DNA of 64,000 bases from positions 992,001 through 1,056,000 of the forward strand of contig NZ_CP118733.1 of the NCBI RefSeq assembly GCF_032594915.1, read 5' to 3'. Origin of the DNA: Streptococcus sp. 29896. GTDB lineage: Bacteria; Bacillota; Bacilli; Lactobacillales; Streptococcaceae. Below the pieces are notes generated by a model, which saw nothing but the letters and a program-made list of their open reading frames with translations, searched no databases and was not told where the DNA came from. Below, one piece after another: positions 7,785 to 16,159 of the stretch. Position numbers and translations under genes: made by a program. Position 1 is the stretch's first letter. Each line of letters begins with the position of its first letter.

Positions 7785-8576
7785 TCAAGGTGTATAAAGT
7801 AGTTGGTTGTTGTCTCCGTAAATCACACCGTTTTGATAGACCCAGATTAAGCTACCATCGGAACCTTGTAGGAGATTGTATGGAACTGATTCTGTGCGAG
7901 TGTAGTTTCCTTCTAACACAATCCAAGCCTTGTCACCGATTTTCTCAGTCGCATAATCAATGCTGACCTGTCCACTTTCAAGTGTCACACCAGTTTCCAG
8001 GTTGCTTTGAGAATGGGGGAGAGCGGTTGATACACGATAAAATGGATCAAAGTTTTCAGTTGAGAGAACGTTTTGCGCTCCAAAAAGTCGGTCTTTTGTT
8101 TGGTCAGAAGGATCAGAACCATCTGTAAAAAATTCAGACGGGATAGCCATCCCTTTAGGGACTAGTACCAAAGCATAGCCTCCAACGCCAGAACTAGCTT
8201 GCACACTGGTTGTCAATAAACCATTTGACCATACAAACTCTCCTGACCAAAATGAATCTTCAGATACAAGGCCAGTTTGGTCAAATACCAATACATTTCC
8301 GTGGCTGTTCATCCATGATCCCGCCAGACTAGAAAAATCTCCAGCAGCAATTGCATCTAAATCTAATGCCGTATCCGTTTGAGTTTCTAAGTTACTAGAT
8401 GACGTTGATGAGCTAGTCGTAGAAGTCACTTCAGTACTGCTAGTAGTTGTTTGTGAACTTGTTTGGCTGGTTGAAGAACTGCTGCCACTTTCTTGCTTGG
8501 AAGTTATGCTGCAGGCAGTTAAAAAGAGACTAGCCAGTAGAGACAGACTCAAAGTTTTTATAAAGTGTTTATTCAT
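7785..8576 (-). CDS. Serine/threonine-rich lipoprotein, DUF6287-like
   Basis: The start at 8574-8576 is set by an AAGGAG ribosome site; it overlaps the end of the SDR gene by eight bases (ATGAATAA), implying translational coupling. The 263-residue product has a signal peptide with lipobox LTAC (Cys near residue 22), a Ser/Thr linker to about residue 65, then a compact domain beginning FSSLAGSWMNSHGN, which resembles the DUF6287 domain of streptococcal lipoproteins. It is anchored to the outer face of the membrane. Ligand and role are unknown. Confidence 0.8.
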   Translation of the reverse strand: MNKHFIKTLSLSLLASLFLTACSITSKQESGSSSSTSQTSSQTTTSSTEVTSTTSSSTSSSNLETQTDTALDLDAIAAGDFSSLAGSWMNSHGNVLVFDQTGLVSEDSFWSGEFVWSNGLLTTSVQASSGVGGYALVLVPKGMAIPSEFFTDGSDPSDQTKDRLFGAQNVLSTENFDPFYRVSTALPHSQSNLETGVTLESGQVSIDYATEKIGDKAWIVLEGNYTRTESVPYNLLQGSDGSLIWVYQNGVIYGDNNQLLYTP

Positions 8577-9348
8577 GCTTGTTCTCCTTCTCTTCACGAT
8601 GGATTAAAAAACCAGTAGCTTGTTGGCGCGCCATAATGGTCATATCAGAAATTTGTACATGTGCTGGTTGATTGACGACAAAAAGAGCACAATTTGCGAT
8701 ATCCTCTGCCTGCAAGGCCTCGACACCTGCATAAACTGACTTTGCCCTTTCTTGATTACCTTTGAAACGAACCTGACTAAAATCTGTCTCAACAATGCCA
8801 GGTTGTAATGTCGTCACCTTGATATTGGAGGCCATGGTATCAATCCGAATACCATCACTAATAAAACGTACAGCTGCCTTGGTGGCCGCATAAACAGCAG
8901 CACCAGCGTAGGCATAAATCCCCGCCGTTGAACCGATATTGATGATATGTCCCTGATTTTTCTCCACCATTTTTGGTAAAAACTGGCGTGTCACAGCTAA
9001 TAGCCCACGAACATTGGTGTCGATCATAATCAGACTATCGTCCAATTTACTATCCTGATAGGGTTCTAGGCCAAGAGCTAAGCCGGCATTGTTTATCAGA
9101 ATATCAATTGACCCATGTTGAGCTAAAATAAGAGATGAAACCTCTTTAACAGCTTCAATCTGAGTGACATCGAGCTGGTAAACCCAAACATCAATTGAAA
9201 ATTGCGATTCTAACTCTGATTTCAAGGCCTCTAATCGTTCTAAGCGGCGTCCTAGTAAAATCAATTTGTCACCATTTGCGGCAAAGGTTTGCGCCATCGC
9301 TCTTCCAATACCACTAGATGCACCTGTAATGAGCACTGTCCGATTCAT
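8569..9348 (-). CDS. SDR-family NAD(P)-dependent oxidoreductase, YdfG-like
   Basis: A classical short-chain dehydrogenase of 259 residues: cofactor loop TGASSGIGRA at 7-16, NNAG near 86, catalytic Ser (IGSTAGI), and YAATKAAVR with the catalytic Tyr and Lys near 154-158. The FAANGDKLILLGRR segment after the first helix carries two arginines, favouring NADP. The sequence resembles YdfG-type 3-hydroxy acid dehydrogenases that reduce serine- or malonic-semialdehyde-like substrates, but substrate is not certain. First gene of a two-gene unit with the lipoprotein. Confidence 0.9.
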   Translation of the reverse strand: MNRTVLITGASSGIGRAMAQTFAANGDKLILLGRRLERLEALKSELESQFSIDVWVYQLDVTQIEAVKEVSSLILAQHGSIDILINNAGLALGLEPYQDSKLDDSLIMIDTNVRGLLAVTRQFLPKMVEKNQGHIINIGSTAGIYAYAGAAVYAATKAAVRFISDGIRIDTMASNIKVTTLQPGIVETDFSQVRFKGNQERAKSVYAGVEALQAEDIANCALFVVNQPAHVQISDMTIMARQQATGFLIHREEKENKHE

Positions 9349-9369
9349 TCAATCACCTCTTTCATTAGT

Positions 9370-9375
9370 ATTATA
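9370..9375 (-). promoter_or_regulatory. Extended -10 promoter of the SDR-lipoprotein pair
   Basis: Minus-strand TGCTATAAT, 21 bases before the start codon, is an extended -10. The same TGTGCTATAAT sequence occurs before hom. Confidence 0.55.
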
Positions 9376-9385
9376 GCACATTCCA

Positions 9386-9408
9386 CAAAAAAGCGGGATA
9401 ATCCCGCT
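9386..9408 (-). terminator. Terminator of the prfA-glyA-lysozyme operon
   Basis: AGCGGGAT/ATCCCGCT forms a GC-rich stem (9392-9408) followed on the minus strand by a T-run. It lies directly before the SDR promoter. Confidence 0.8.
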
Positions 9409-9415
9409 AATCAAA

Positions 9416-10018
9416 TTATATAAACAACTTCATAAACCGAATGAGGTACTGGTTGAATTCAACTTGTCGAGAATAGTAGATATTTCCGCCATTCACGTAC
9501 AACTTTCCCCCATTTAGCACCGCAATCGGGTGGTAATAGGTATAGGTCTCACCATCAGAATTTCCCAGACTAGGAGCAACGATGGTAAGGGAATAGTTCT
9601 TTGATAATTCGATAGTATTTTCACCACCATTTGCAGCAACATAAGAAATATAACCTGGCCCATAATTATAGGCTTGCACCGCTGTCCAACTGTCCAAATT
9701 AGCAGCTTCTGCTGCTGCAAACATCTGATTGAGATAAGCTACTCCTACTTGGATACTTTCTCGACTATCTGAAATAGTATTTGTCGTCCCTGTTTCAGCT
9801 TCACTAGACTGCATGACATCTGCCTTCAGCCCCTTTGTTTCCGTATATATCATTGCCAGAATCAAGTCCTCACTTGCCGGACTTTGGCTTGAAATCAATA
9901 CTTCTTGTACAGTGCTTTGAAAGCTCAGAACCTGTTTCACGTTTGTACGAATCACATAAAACTGATAGGCTAAGAAAACAAGTACGACAAGAAAAATCGT
10001 TCTTGTTATTTTTTTCAT
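9416..10018 (-). CDS. Membrane-anchored lysozyme-like protein, Pmp23/CwlT-type
   Basis: The 200-residue protein has an N-terminal membrane anchor (residues 5-22) and a lysozyme-like fold outside: DLILAMIYTETKGLKADVMQ with the likely catalytic Glu near 59, SIQVGVAYLNQM, and WTAVQAYNYGPGYISYV near 120. This pattern fits the small lysozyme family that includes pneumococcal Pmp23 and the muramidase domain of CwlT. It should act on peptidoglycan. It is the last gene of the operon, and its start codon abuts the ndpA stop. Activity is inferred from family, not shown. Confidence 0.85.
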   Translation of the reverse strand: MKKITRTIFLVVLVFLAYQFYVIRTNVKQVLSFQSTVQEVLISSQSPASEDLILAMIYTETKGLKADVMQSSEAETGTTNTISDSRESIQVGVAYLNQMFAAAEAANLDSWTAVQAYNYGPGYISYVAANGGENTIELSKNYSLTIVAPSLGNSDGETYTYYHPIAVLNGGKLYVNGGNIYYSRQVEFNQYLIRFMKLFI

Positions 10019-10992
10019 TATTTTGTTTGAATATCCTCTATATTTTTGATTAGGATGGAGTAGGTTCCATTATCATTTTGAATGAACTCAACCGCTTCTG
10101 CATCCTGGTAAACAGCATTTGGTACTAAGAGTTCTATACCGTTTGACAAGGAGAGTTTTTGATTTTCAAATTTTTTGAGTTGACGGCTAGAGTCAATCTC
10201 TTCGAACGAAATAGGCTCTGGCACTACTTCCTTTAGTTCATCGACAAAAGACAGTCGAGCTGTTAAATTTTGATCAAACAACTGGTCTGCCAATTTTTCA
10301 GGTGAAAGTGCATTTTCTTCCTCTAAATGATTGAAAATAGCAGCCTTAACCTTGGATTGAAATTGAAAATCATCCTGATTGAACTTTTCAGCGATTTTTT
10401 GGGCTGTTTGCTCTACTGCTTTGATGGATTTTTTAGCAGAAATACGAGGATTATCCTGTAACAAATTATCTGAGAAATAGTGAAGAAAGGCACCGTTGTA
10501 TTTAATACGTTTTTCAATCAAATGGTATTTGAATGAAAAACGGTTCAAAATAAATGCCTCGTCTGGAGCGGAGCCAGCACTAGGCAAATTATTTTGAGTG
10601 AGCGTATAAGGATTTTGGCTGTCAGTTTGTGAATGTACCAGATTCTCTCGTAGAGCAATGCGCATAAAAGCCAGGTGTTCTTGACCATTTTTCTCAAAAT
10701 GAACAAAAATCAAATCATTTGTTTTGAGATTTTCAGATACAGAAAACTCTTCTTTCCAGACTTGGGCTATTTTTCTCGAACTTTCCAATAAATCATCAGT
10801 CAATAAGTCCAAGAAAGGACTTTCAGCTCCAAGTTGGCCAGTTTTAGCTTCATCTGAATAAACACGTTCAATTTTCTTGCGAAGATACTCCTCAATTTTG
10901 GGAGTAATTTGTACAAAATCGTCTGCCAAATGAAGCTCTGTATCATCAGGGGAAAATTGGTGTATAATCGCTTGTTTAATATAAATATCCAT
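10018..10992 (-). CDS. Nucleoid-associated protein, NdpA/YejK family
   Basis: This 324-residue protein starts [20 protein letters not shown], the usual NdpA opening, and continues with the family's charged alpha-helical core (FVHFEKNGQEHLAFMRI, APDEAFILNRFSFKYHLIEKR, NPRISAKKSIKAVEQTAQ; each is a separate block). NdpA-like proteins bind the nucleoid; their detailed function in Gram-positives is unclear. The ATG overlaps the glyA stop (TAATG) and the gene runs directly into the lysozyme-like gene, so all three are translated from one message. Confidence 0.85.
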   Translation of the reverse strand: MDIYIKQAIIHQFSPDDTELHLADDFVQITPKIEEYLRKKIERVYSDEAKTGQLGAESPFLDLLTDDLLESSRKIAQVWKEEFSVSENLKTNDLIFVHFEKNGQEHLAFMRIALRENLVHSQTDSQNPYTLTQNNLPSAGSAPDEAFILNRFSFKYHLIEKRIKYNGAFLHYFSDNLLQDNPRISAKKSIKAVEQTAQKIAEKFNQDDFQFQSKVKAAIFNHLEEENALSPEKLADQLFDQNLTARLSFVDELKEVVPEPISFEEIDSSRQLKKFENQKLSLSNGIELLVPNAVYQDAEAVEFIQNDNGTYSILIKNIEDIQTK

Positions 10993-12251
10993 TAATCCAA
11001 TTCATATAGAGGGAAGCGGTCTGTCAAAGCACGTACTTCTTGACGAACTTCTTCTAGAACGGCTTCATTTTCTGCGTTTTCAAGGGCTTTGATTGTCAAC
11101 TCAGCAACCTTGCGAGCTTCTTCTACTCCAAAACCGCGAGCAGTAATGGCTGCAGAGCCAATACGGATACCACTTGTTTTGAATGGTGAGAGTTTTTCGT
11201 AAGGAATTGAGTTTTTGTTGAGAGTGATGTTCACTTCATCCAAGAGATGTTGTGCAACCTTACCGTTCTCAACAACTTTTGTCACATCTACCAAGAAGAG
11301 ATGGTTGTCTGTGCCTCCTGTGATGACCTTGAAATTAGGGTTGGCAAGGAAGACTTCTGCCATGGCCTTGCTGTTGTCAATAATTTTTTGAGCATAATCT
11401 TTAAAGGCTGGATCTAAGACTTCTTTGAAAGACACAGCTTTTGCAGCAATAACATGCTCAAGTGGCCCCCCTTGGATACCAGGGAAGATAGCTGAATTGA
11501 TTTTCTTGATGAGGGCTTCATCATTGGTCAAAATCAAACCACCACGAGGTCCACGAAGAGTTTTGTGGGTTGTTGTTGTTGTGATATGAGCGTGAGGAAC
11601 TGGGTTTGGATGGAGACCAGCAGCTACAAGACCTGCAATATGGGCCATGTCCACCATTAATTTTGCACCAACAGCATCAGCAATTTCACGGAATTTAGCA
11701 AAGTCGATTGTACGTGCATAGGCTGAAGCACCTGCGACAATCAATTTTGGCTGCACTTCTTTTGCCTGCTCTAGAATTGCATCGTAATCCAGCAAACCTG
11801 TCTCTTCGTCTACATTGTAAGCAACGAAATTGTAGGTTTGTCCTGAGAAACTAACCGCAGCACCGTGAGTCAAGTGACCGCCAGCTGACAGGTCCATCCC
11901 CATCACTGTATCACCTGGTTCAATCAAGGCCATGTAAGCAGCACAGTTAGCTTGGCTACCTGAGTGTGGCTGAACATTGGCATACTGAGCACCAAAGATT
12001 TCTTTTGCACGTTCAATGGCAAGGCTTTCGATGACATCAACGCATTCTGTACCACCATAGTAACGGCGGCCTGGATATCCTTCAGCGTATTTGTTGGTCA
12101 AAATAGAACCTTGAGCAGCCATAACTGCTTTAGAAACAACGTTTTCAGACGCGATCAACTCGATATTATTTTGTTGACGGTTTTCTTCAGCTTGAATAGC
12201 TTCCCAAACTTCTTTGTCGAAATCTTTGTAGTCAACTTTGTCAAAAATCAT
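10992..12251 (-). CDS. glyA: Serine hydroxymethyltransferase
   Basis: GlyA interconverts serine and glycine, loading one-carbon units onto tetrahydrofolate with PLP as cofactor. I take the ATG at 12251 (419 residues, [16 protein letters not shown]), preceded by AAGGAG; the longer frame begins inside the GNAT remnant. Motifs: [15 protein letters not shown] near 54-68, QPHSGSQAN, and [15 protein letters not shown] with the PLP lysine near residue 227. Length is normal. It sits downstream of sua5 in the prfA operon and feeds the same folate pool as fhs later in the window. Confidence 0.98.
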   Translation of the reverse strand: MIFDKVDYKDFDKEVWEAIQAEENRQQNNIELIASENVVSKAVMAAQGSILTNKYAEGYPGRRYYGGTECVDVIESLAIERAKEIFGAQYANVQPHSGSQANCAAYMALIEPGDTVMGMDLSAGGHLTHGAAVSFSGQTYNFVAYNVDEETGLLDYDAILEQAKEVQPKLIVAGASAYARTIDFAKFREIADAVGAKLMVDMAHIAGLVAAGLHPNPVPHAHITTTTTHKTLRGPRGGLILTNDEALIKKINSAIFPGIQGGPLEHVIAAKAVSFKEVLDPAFKDYAQKIIDNSKAMAEVFLANPNFKVITGGTDNHLFLVDVTKVVENGKVAQHLLDEVNITLNKNSIPYEKLSPFKTSGIRIGSAAITARGFGVEEARKVAELTIKALENAENEAVLEEVRQEVRALTDRFPLYELD

Positions 12252-12264
12252 GTGCGGTACTCCT

Positions 12265-12369
12265 TTATAAGTGCTTGATAAAGCGATAGTGTAATCTGTC
12301 AGATTCATATCCCAAATGCTCGTAAAAACGATGGGCTTGTTTTCGGTGCTCAGCTGGAAGTAAGTAAAT
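12265..12369 (-). pseudogene. C-terminal remnant of a GNAT acetyltransferase
   Basis: The 35 codons between the sua5 stop and glyA read [19 protein letters not shown] and then [13 protein letters not shown] before a stop. The [14 protein letters not shown] block is the typical last helix/strand of GNAT acetyltransferases. No acetyl-CoA-binding domain or start exists upstream; the fragment continues in frame directly from the sua5 stop codon. A GNAT gene between sua5 and glyA is what I recall from pneumococcus, so this looks like a deletion that removed all but the tail. Confidence 0.75.
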
Positions 12370-12972
12370 TCAATCCCCGAATTCTATTTCAGGGATAGCA
12401 GCTTGGATTTCTTCCTGGCTAATACTGCCTTGACGGAGAATTCTAGCTTTTGGTCCTGAAAGATCTAAGATGGTTGAATCAATTCCAGTCAAGGCCTTGT
12501 CATCGGCAATTCCTTCCAATTTTTCGGAGAATTGTGATAGAAGTTTAGTAAACTCCTTACCACTTTCTTGTCCTGAAACATTCGCTGATGGTCCGATTAA
12601 GGGACCCGTTTCCGCAATCAAACGTAAAGTTTTTTCGTGCTTTGGAAGACGAAATCCAACGGTATCCAGTCCGGAATTGACCCAAAAAGGAACATTTTTG
12701 TTTGCTTTTAGGATAATTGTTAGCGGTCCTGGCATAAACCTATTATACAGTTTTTCCAGATAATGGGGTGGATTTTGACTGAAAAAATAAATATCGTTCA
12801 GATTTGAGACATTTAAGTTCATTGCCTTATCCCTCGGACGCTGTTTCAACTGATAGACACGATTGACCGCTTCTTCATTTAAGGCTTGAGCAAAGAGTCC
12901 GTAGACTGTCTCAGTCGGCAAAACCACGGCTCCACCATTTTCGAGGATTGTTCGGAGTTTATCCATTGTCAT
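12370..12972 (-). CDS. sua5: L-threonylcarbamoyladenylate synthase
   Basis: Sua5/TsaC makes threonylcarbamoyl-AMP from threonine, bicarbonate and ATP for the t6A modification of ANN-decoding tRNAs. Motifs: [16 protein letters not shown] near the start, [26 protein letters not shown] and [10 protein letters not shown] use the ATG at 12970-12972 (200 residues), overlapping the end of prmC; an in-frame ATG two codons later is equally possible. This is the short TsaC-like form without the extra Sua5 domain. It follows prmC in the operon, linking translation-fidelity functions. Confidence 0.95.
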   Translation of the reverse strand: MTMDKLRTILENGGAVVLPTETVYGLFAQALNEEAVNRVYQLKQRPRDKAMNLNVSNLNDIYFFSQNPPHYLEKLYNRFMPGPLTIILKANKNVPFWVNSGLDTVGFRLPKHEKTLRLIAETGPLIGPSANVSGQESGKEFTKLLSQFSEKLEGIADDKALTGIDSTILDLSGPKARILRQGSISQEEIQAAIPEIEFGD

Positions 12973-13792
12973 CCGCGACAACCTTTCTATCCTGACCAAA
13001 TTGGTCTTTGAGGACTCGGATTCGTTTTTCGGGGAAATGCAGAGCGAGTAAGTCAGTTAGGTCTTGCCCCTGCTTGTAGCCAATTTCAAAGTAGAGTTTT
13101 CCATTTTTCTTCAAAAATGCCCCTGCTTGCTCTGCAATTTGTCTATAGATAGCCAGACCATCTTCTTCCGCAAATAAGGCCAGATGTGGCTCGGAAGTCA
13201 ATACATTGAGTCCAACTTCGTCTGTGTCATCTGGCGAGATGTAGGGCGGATTGGAAACAATGATGTCAAAATGCCCTGTCACTGCTTGCAAGACATCCGA
13301 TTCTAGAAAGTGGACAGAGACTTGATTGGTTTTTGCATTTTCCAGAGCCACTGCTAAGGCATCCTTTGAAATGTCAACCGCTACAACGTCCCAATCAGGT
13401 CTAGCTTTTGCAAGGGAAATAGCTATGGCACCGCTTCCTGTACCGATGTCTAAGATACGCAAATCTGCTCCGCTATTTTCCTGCAATATCAAATCAACTA
13501 ATTCTTCCGTTTCAGGTCTTGGAATCAAGACTCGCTCATCTACCGCAAACTCCAAGCCATGAAAATCAGCCTTGCCGATAATGTACTGGGCAGGTCGGTG
13601 CTGGGAAAGTTGCTGAAAAATCGCCTCAATCTCTTCTTTGTCGGTCGGTGTGACTTCCTGACGGAGCAGGAGGAGAAATTCCGTAAAGTTCAATCCCTTT
13701 AAGCCACGAAAGGTGAAGGACAGGGATTCTGCCTCTTCACCGATTGCGACTAATTGTTTTTCGTATGCTGCAAATAATTGAGCGTAATTCAT
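12959..13792 (-). CDS. prmC: Peptide chain release factor N5-glutamine methyltransferase
   Basis: PrmC (HemK) methylates the Gln of the GGQ motif in release factors. The 277-residue protein has an N-terminal helical domain, then RPETEELV, the SAM site LDIGTGSGAIAISLA near 115-129, and the signature NPPYI near 180. Its substrate, PrfA, is encoded immediately upstream; the prmC ATG overlaps the prfA stop. Normal length and complete motifs. Confidence 0.97.
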   Translation of the reverse strand: MNYAQLFAAYEKQLVAIGEEAESLSFTFRGLKGLNFTEFLLLLRQEVTPTDKEEIEAIFQQLSQHRPAQYIIGKADFHGLEFAVDERVLIPRPETEELVDLILQENSGADLRILDIGTGSGAIAISLAKARPDWDVVAVDISKDALAVALENAKTNQVSVHFLESDVLQAVTGHFDIIVSNPPYISPDDTDEVGLNVLTSEPHLALFAEEDGLAIYRQIAEQAGAFLKKNGKLYFEIGYKQGQDLTDLLALHFPEKRIRVLKDQFGQDRKVVADDNG

Positions 13793-14871
13793 TATTTGTT
13801 AAGCTCTTCTAGTTTTTGCGTCTGATCGTAAAGTACAAGAGCATCTACGACTTCGTCCATCTTACCGGACAAGATAGTATCCAGCTTTTGCAAGGTCAAG
13901 CCGATACGGTGGTCTGTCACACGGTTTTGTGGGAAGTTGTAAGTACGGATACGCTCTGAACGGTCACCAGTACCAATGGTTGATTTACGCTCTGCATCCT
14001 GCTCATCTTGGGCAATCTGTGCAAAGTGGTCCGCAACACGGGCACGGATGATCTTCATGGCCTTTTCACGGTTTTTCTGCTGGGTCCGTTCTTCCTGCAT
14101 CTCTACTTTGATGTTGGTTGGTAAGTGAACGATACGCACGGCAGTCGCAACCTTGTTGACGTTCTGTCCACCAGCACCAGATGCGTGGTAGATGTCGACA
14201 CGAAGATCTTTTGGATCGATATCGTATTCCACTTCTTCCACTTCTGGCATGATGAGGACAGTTGCTGTTGAGGTGTGGACACGACCTTGGCTTTCTGTCA
14301 CAGGGACACGTTGGACACGGTGAGCTCCTGATTCATACTTGAGTTTTGAATAAACAGATTGACCAGAGACCATTGCAACCACTTCCTTGATACCGCCGAC
14401 ACCATTGTAAGAAGCCTCCATGACTTCAAAACGCCAGCCTTGACCTTCTGCATACTTTTGGTACATGGTCAAGAGGTCGCCTGCAAAGAGGGCAGCTTCA
14501 TCACCACCTGCGGCACCACGGATCTCCAAGATGATGTTTTTGTCATCGTTAGGGTCTTTTGGTAAAAGAAGGATTTTCAGCTTTTCTTCGTAAGCCTCTT
14601 TATCAGCCTTAGCTTGTTTGAGTTCTTCCTTAGCCATTTCCTCCAAGTCAGCATCACCAGAAGATTCTTTAATCATCTCTTCTGCATCGATAATGTTTTG
14701 AAGAACAACCTTGTATTCGCGGTAGGCTGTTACTGTATCACGAGTTGCAGCTTCTTCCTTAGACAACTCCATAAAACGCTTGGTATCGCTGACTACATCA
14801 GGGTCAGACAACAATTCACCAAGTTCCTCGTAGCGATCTTCCACCGCCTGTAATTGATCATAGATGTTCAT
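13792..14871 (-). CDS. prfA: Peptide chain release factor 1
   Basis: RF1 reads UAA and UAG stop codons. The start at 14871 gives [17 protein letters not shown], the normal beginning, and 359 residues. GGQ occurs in [12 protein letters not shown] near residue 232, and the codon-recognition PxT-type segment region ([18 protein letters not shown], ending near 205) is intact. First gene of the prfA-prmC-sua5-glyA-ndpA-lysozyme transcript. A long repeat-bearing region separates it from tdk. Confidence 0.97.
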   Translation of the reverse strand: MNIYDQLQAVEDRYEELGELLSDPDVVSDTKRFMELSKEEAATRDTVTAYREYKVVLQNIIDAEEMIKESSGDADLEEMAKEELKQAKADKEAYEEKLKILLLPKDPNDDKNIILEIRGAAGGDEAALFAGDLLTMYQKYAEGQGWRFEVMEASYNGVGGIKEVVAMVSGQSVYSKLKYESGAHRVQRVPVTESQGRVHTSTATVLIMPEVEEVEYDIDPKDLRVDIYHASGAGGQNVNKVATAVRIVHLPTNIKVEMQEERTQQKNREKAMKIIRARVADHFAQIAQDEQDAERKSTIGTGDRSERIRTYNFPQNRVTDHRIGLTLQKLDTILSGKMDEVVDALVLYDQTQKLEELNK

Positions 14872-14966
14872 AAAATTAAGATACAAAGCCCGTTAAGCAA
14901 GCACAGTCAAAATAGGAATTTCGACCAAGTGTTTTACAACACTAGGAGAAATTATCTTTTTGACAC

Positions 14967-15160
14967 AGCTTGTAGGGCGTGTTCATTTCCTTTCTGTAAT
15001 ATGTGGGTCATGAAACAGGCACAGTTCGTAGCCCGTATTCAGTTCCTTTCTAAAAAATTGGAAAGAACACACTTCTTGTTAGCTTGTAGGGCGTGTTCAT
15101 TTCCTTTCTGTAATATGTAGGTCGTGAAACAGGCACAGTTCCTAGCCTGTTTTCGGTTTT
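14967..15160. repeat. Tandem intergenic array, ~57-base period, between tdk and prfA
   Basis: Two 77-base copies (14967-15043 and 15081-15157) agree at 71 positions. Each holds two related halves, so a GTAGsscGT-type unit recurs at 14972, 15028, 15086 and 15142 with spacing 56, 58 and 56. On the minus strand most units carry AGAAAGGAA, a ribosome-site-like word, followed by ATGAACACG or CTGAATACG. The rest of the 328-base gap (14872-14966, 15161-15199) shows no gene. Confidence 0.7.
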
Positions 15161-15199
15161 CAAAAATCGTACCTTCAGCCTTTGATTTATAACCTTGGG

Positions 15200-15775
15200 T
15201 TACAATTCAATCTCCGGTGAAAAGTAATGTTTGCGGCAAACTGGAATGTAGGTTTCATTTCCACCGATTTGAATCTGGGCACCTTCATAGGTTGGCTTGC
15301 CGTCTTGTGTTCGCAACACCATAGTCGCCTTTTTGGAACAATACTGGCAGATTGTTTTAATCTCATCCAATTTGTCAGCCAAAAGCAACAAATGTTTAGA
15401 GCCTTCAAAGAGCTCATTGCGGAAATCATTTTTCAAACCAAACGCCATGACTGGTACACCTAGTTCATCCACCACTCGTGCCAAGTCATAGACATGATGA
15501 CGGCGGAGAAATTGCGCTTCATCAATCAAGACACAATAGGGACGTGGCTCCATCTTTTCGATATAGCCAAAAATATCCATTTCATCGTCAATGGCCACAG
15601 CCTCTCTTCTCATACCGATACGGCTGGAAACAACGCCAAAGGCATCACGAGTGTCCAAGGCAGAGGTCATGATGACAACAGGCTTGCCTTGCTCTTCGTA
15701 GTTATGGGCTACTTTAAGAATTTCAATGGTTTTGCCAGAATTCATCGTCCCATATTTATAGTATAATTGAGCCAC
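15200..15775 (-). CDS. tdk: Thymidine kinase
   Basis: Tdk phosphorylates thymidine for salvage. The 191-residue protein has the P-loop YGTMNSGKT near 8-16, the catalytic/ATP region [15 protein letters not shown] near 82-90, and a zinc ribbon with CQYCSKKA and CRKHY. It is the type II (TK1-like) enzyme of normal length. It is upstream of prfA in the same direction, separated by the repeat array. Confidence 0.97.
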   Translation of the reverse strand: MAQLYYKYGTMNSGKTIEILKVAHNYEEQGKPVVIMTSALDTRDAFGVVSSRIGMRREAVAIDDEMDIFGYIEKMEPRPYCVLIDEAQFLRRHHVYDLARVVDELGVPVMAFGLKNDFRNELFEGSKHLLLLADKLDEIKTICQYCSKKATMVLRTQDGKPTYEGAQIQIGGNETYIPVCRKHYFSPEIEL

Positions 15776-15844
15776 TTTTCACTTTCCAATCTTAAAATTT
15801 CACTCCTTCCATTTTATCATAATTTGACCATTTAGGAAACAGAA

Positions 15845-15869
15845 AAACAAGCCCGTTTTGAGCTTGTTT
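15845..15869 (-). terminator. Terminator after the small membrane protein gene
   Basis: AAACAAGC (15845-15852) pairs with GCTTGTTT (15862-15869); the minus strand continues with TTTTTCTG. Confidence 0.7.
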
Positions 15870-15873
15870 AATA

Positions 15874-16098
15874 TTAAGACCAGGGTAATGATAAGAAATT
15901 TCCGACACACTCAAAAATGATTTTTGCTGCCTTTGGTTTCCACTTGTAGAGCATGACACATCCATAGATTAAGCTGAGGAAGGAAAAGGTAATCAATAAA
16001 GGTCCTTCCCATATACTCTTGTCAAAAACAGTTGTTACAAGATACAAAAATAATCCAGCGAGTAGGAACGATAAAATCATACGGTATTTATAGGCCAT
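15874..16098 (-). CDS. Small two-helix membrane protein
   Basis: The ATG at 16096-16098 is preceded by GGAGGG and gives 74 residues; the open frame further upstream overlaps the Excalibur gene and lacks a ribosome site. Two hydrophobic segments (residues about 7-25 and 32-52) are followed by a basic turn KWKPKAAK. I do not recognise the family. It is the last gene before a terminator and may be co-transcribed with the Excalibur-domain gene 62 bases upstream. Confidence 0.7.
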   Translation of the reverse strand: MAYKYRMILSFLLAGLFLYLVTTVFDKSIWEGPLLITFSFLSLIYGCVMLYKWKPKAAKIIFECVGNFLSLPWS

Positions 16099-16159
16099 GA
16101 GTAAACCCTCCTTATAAGGATAGCATAACAAACGATGTAAGCGTTGACAACGCTTTTTC

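Noticed and set aside
12252-12308. Longer glyA start (19 extra codons)
   Set aside because: It lies in the GNAT remnant in another frame, has no ribosome site and the family begins at MIFDKVDY-type sequence.
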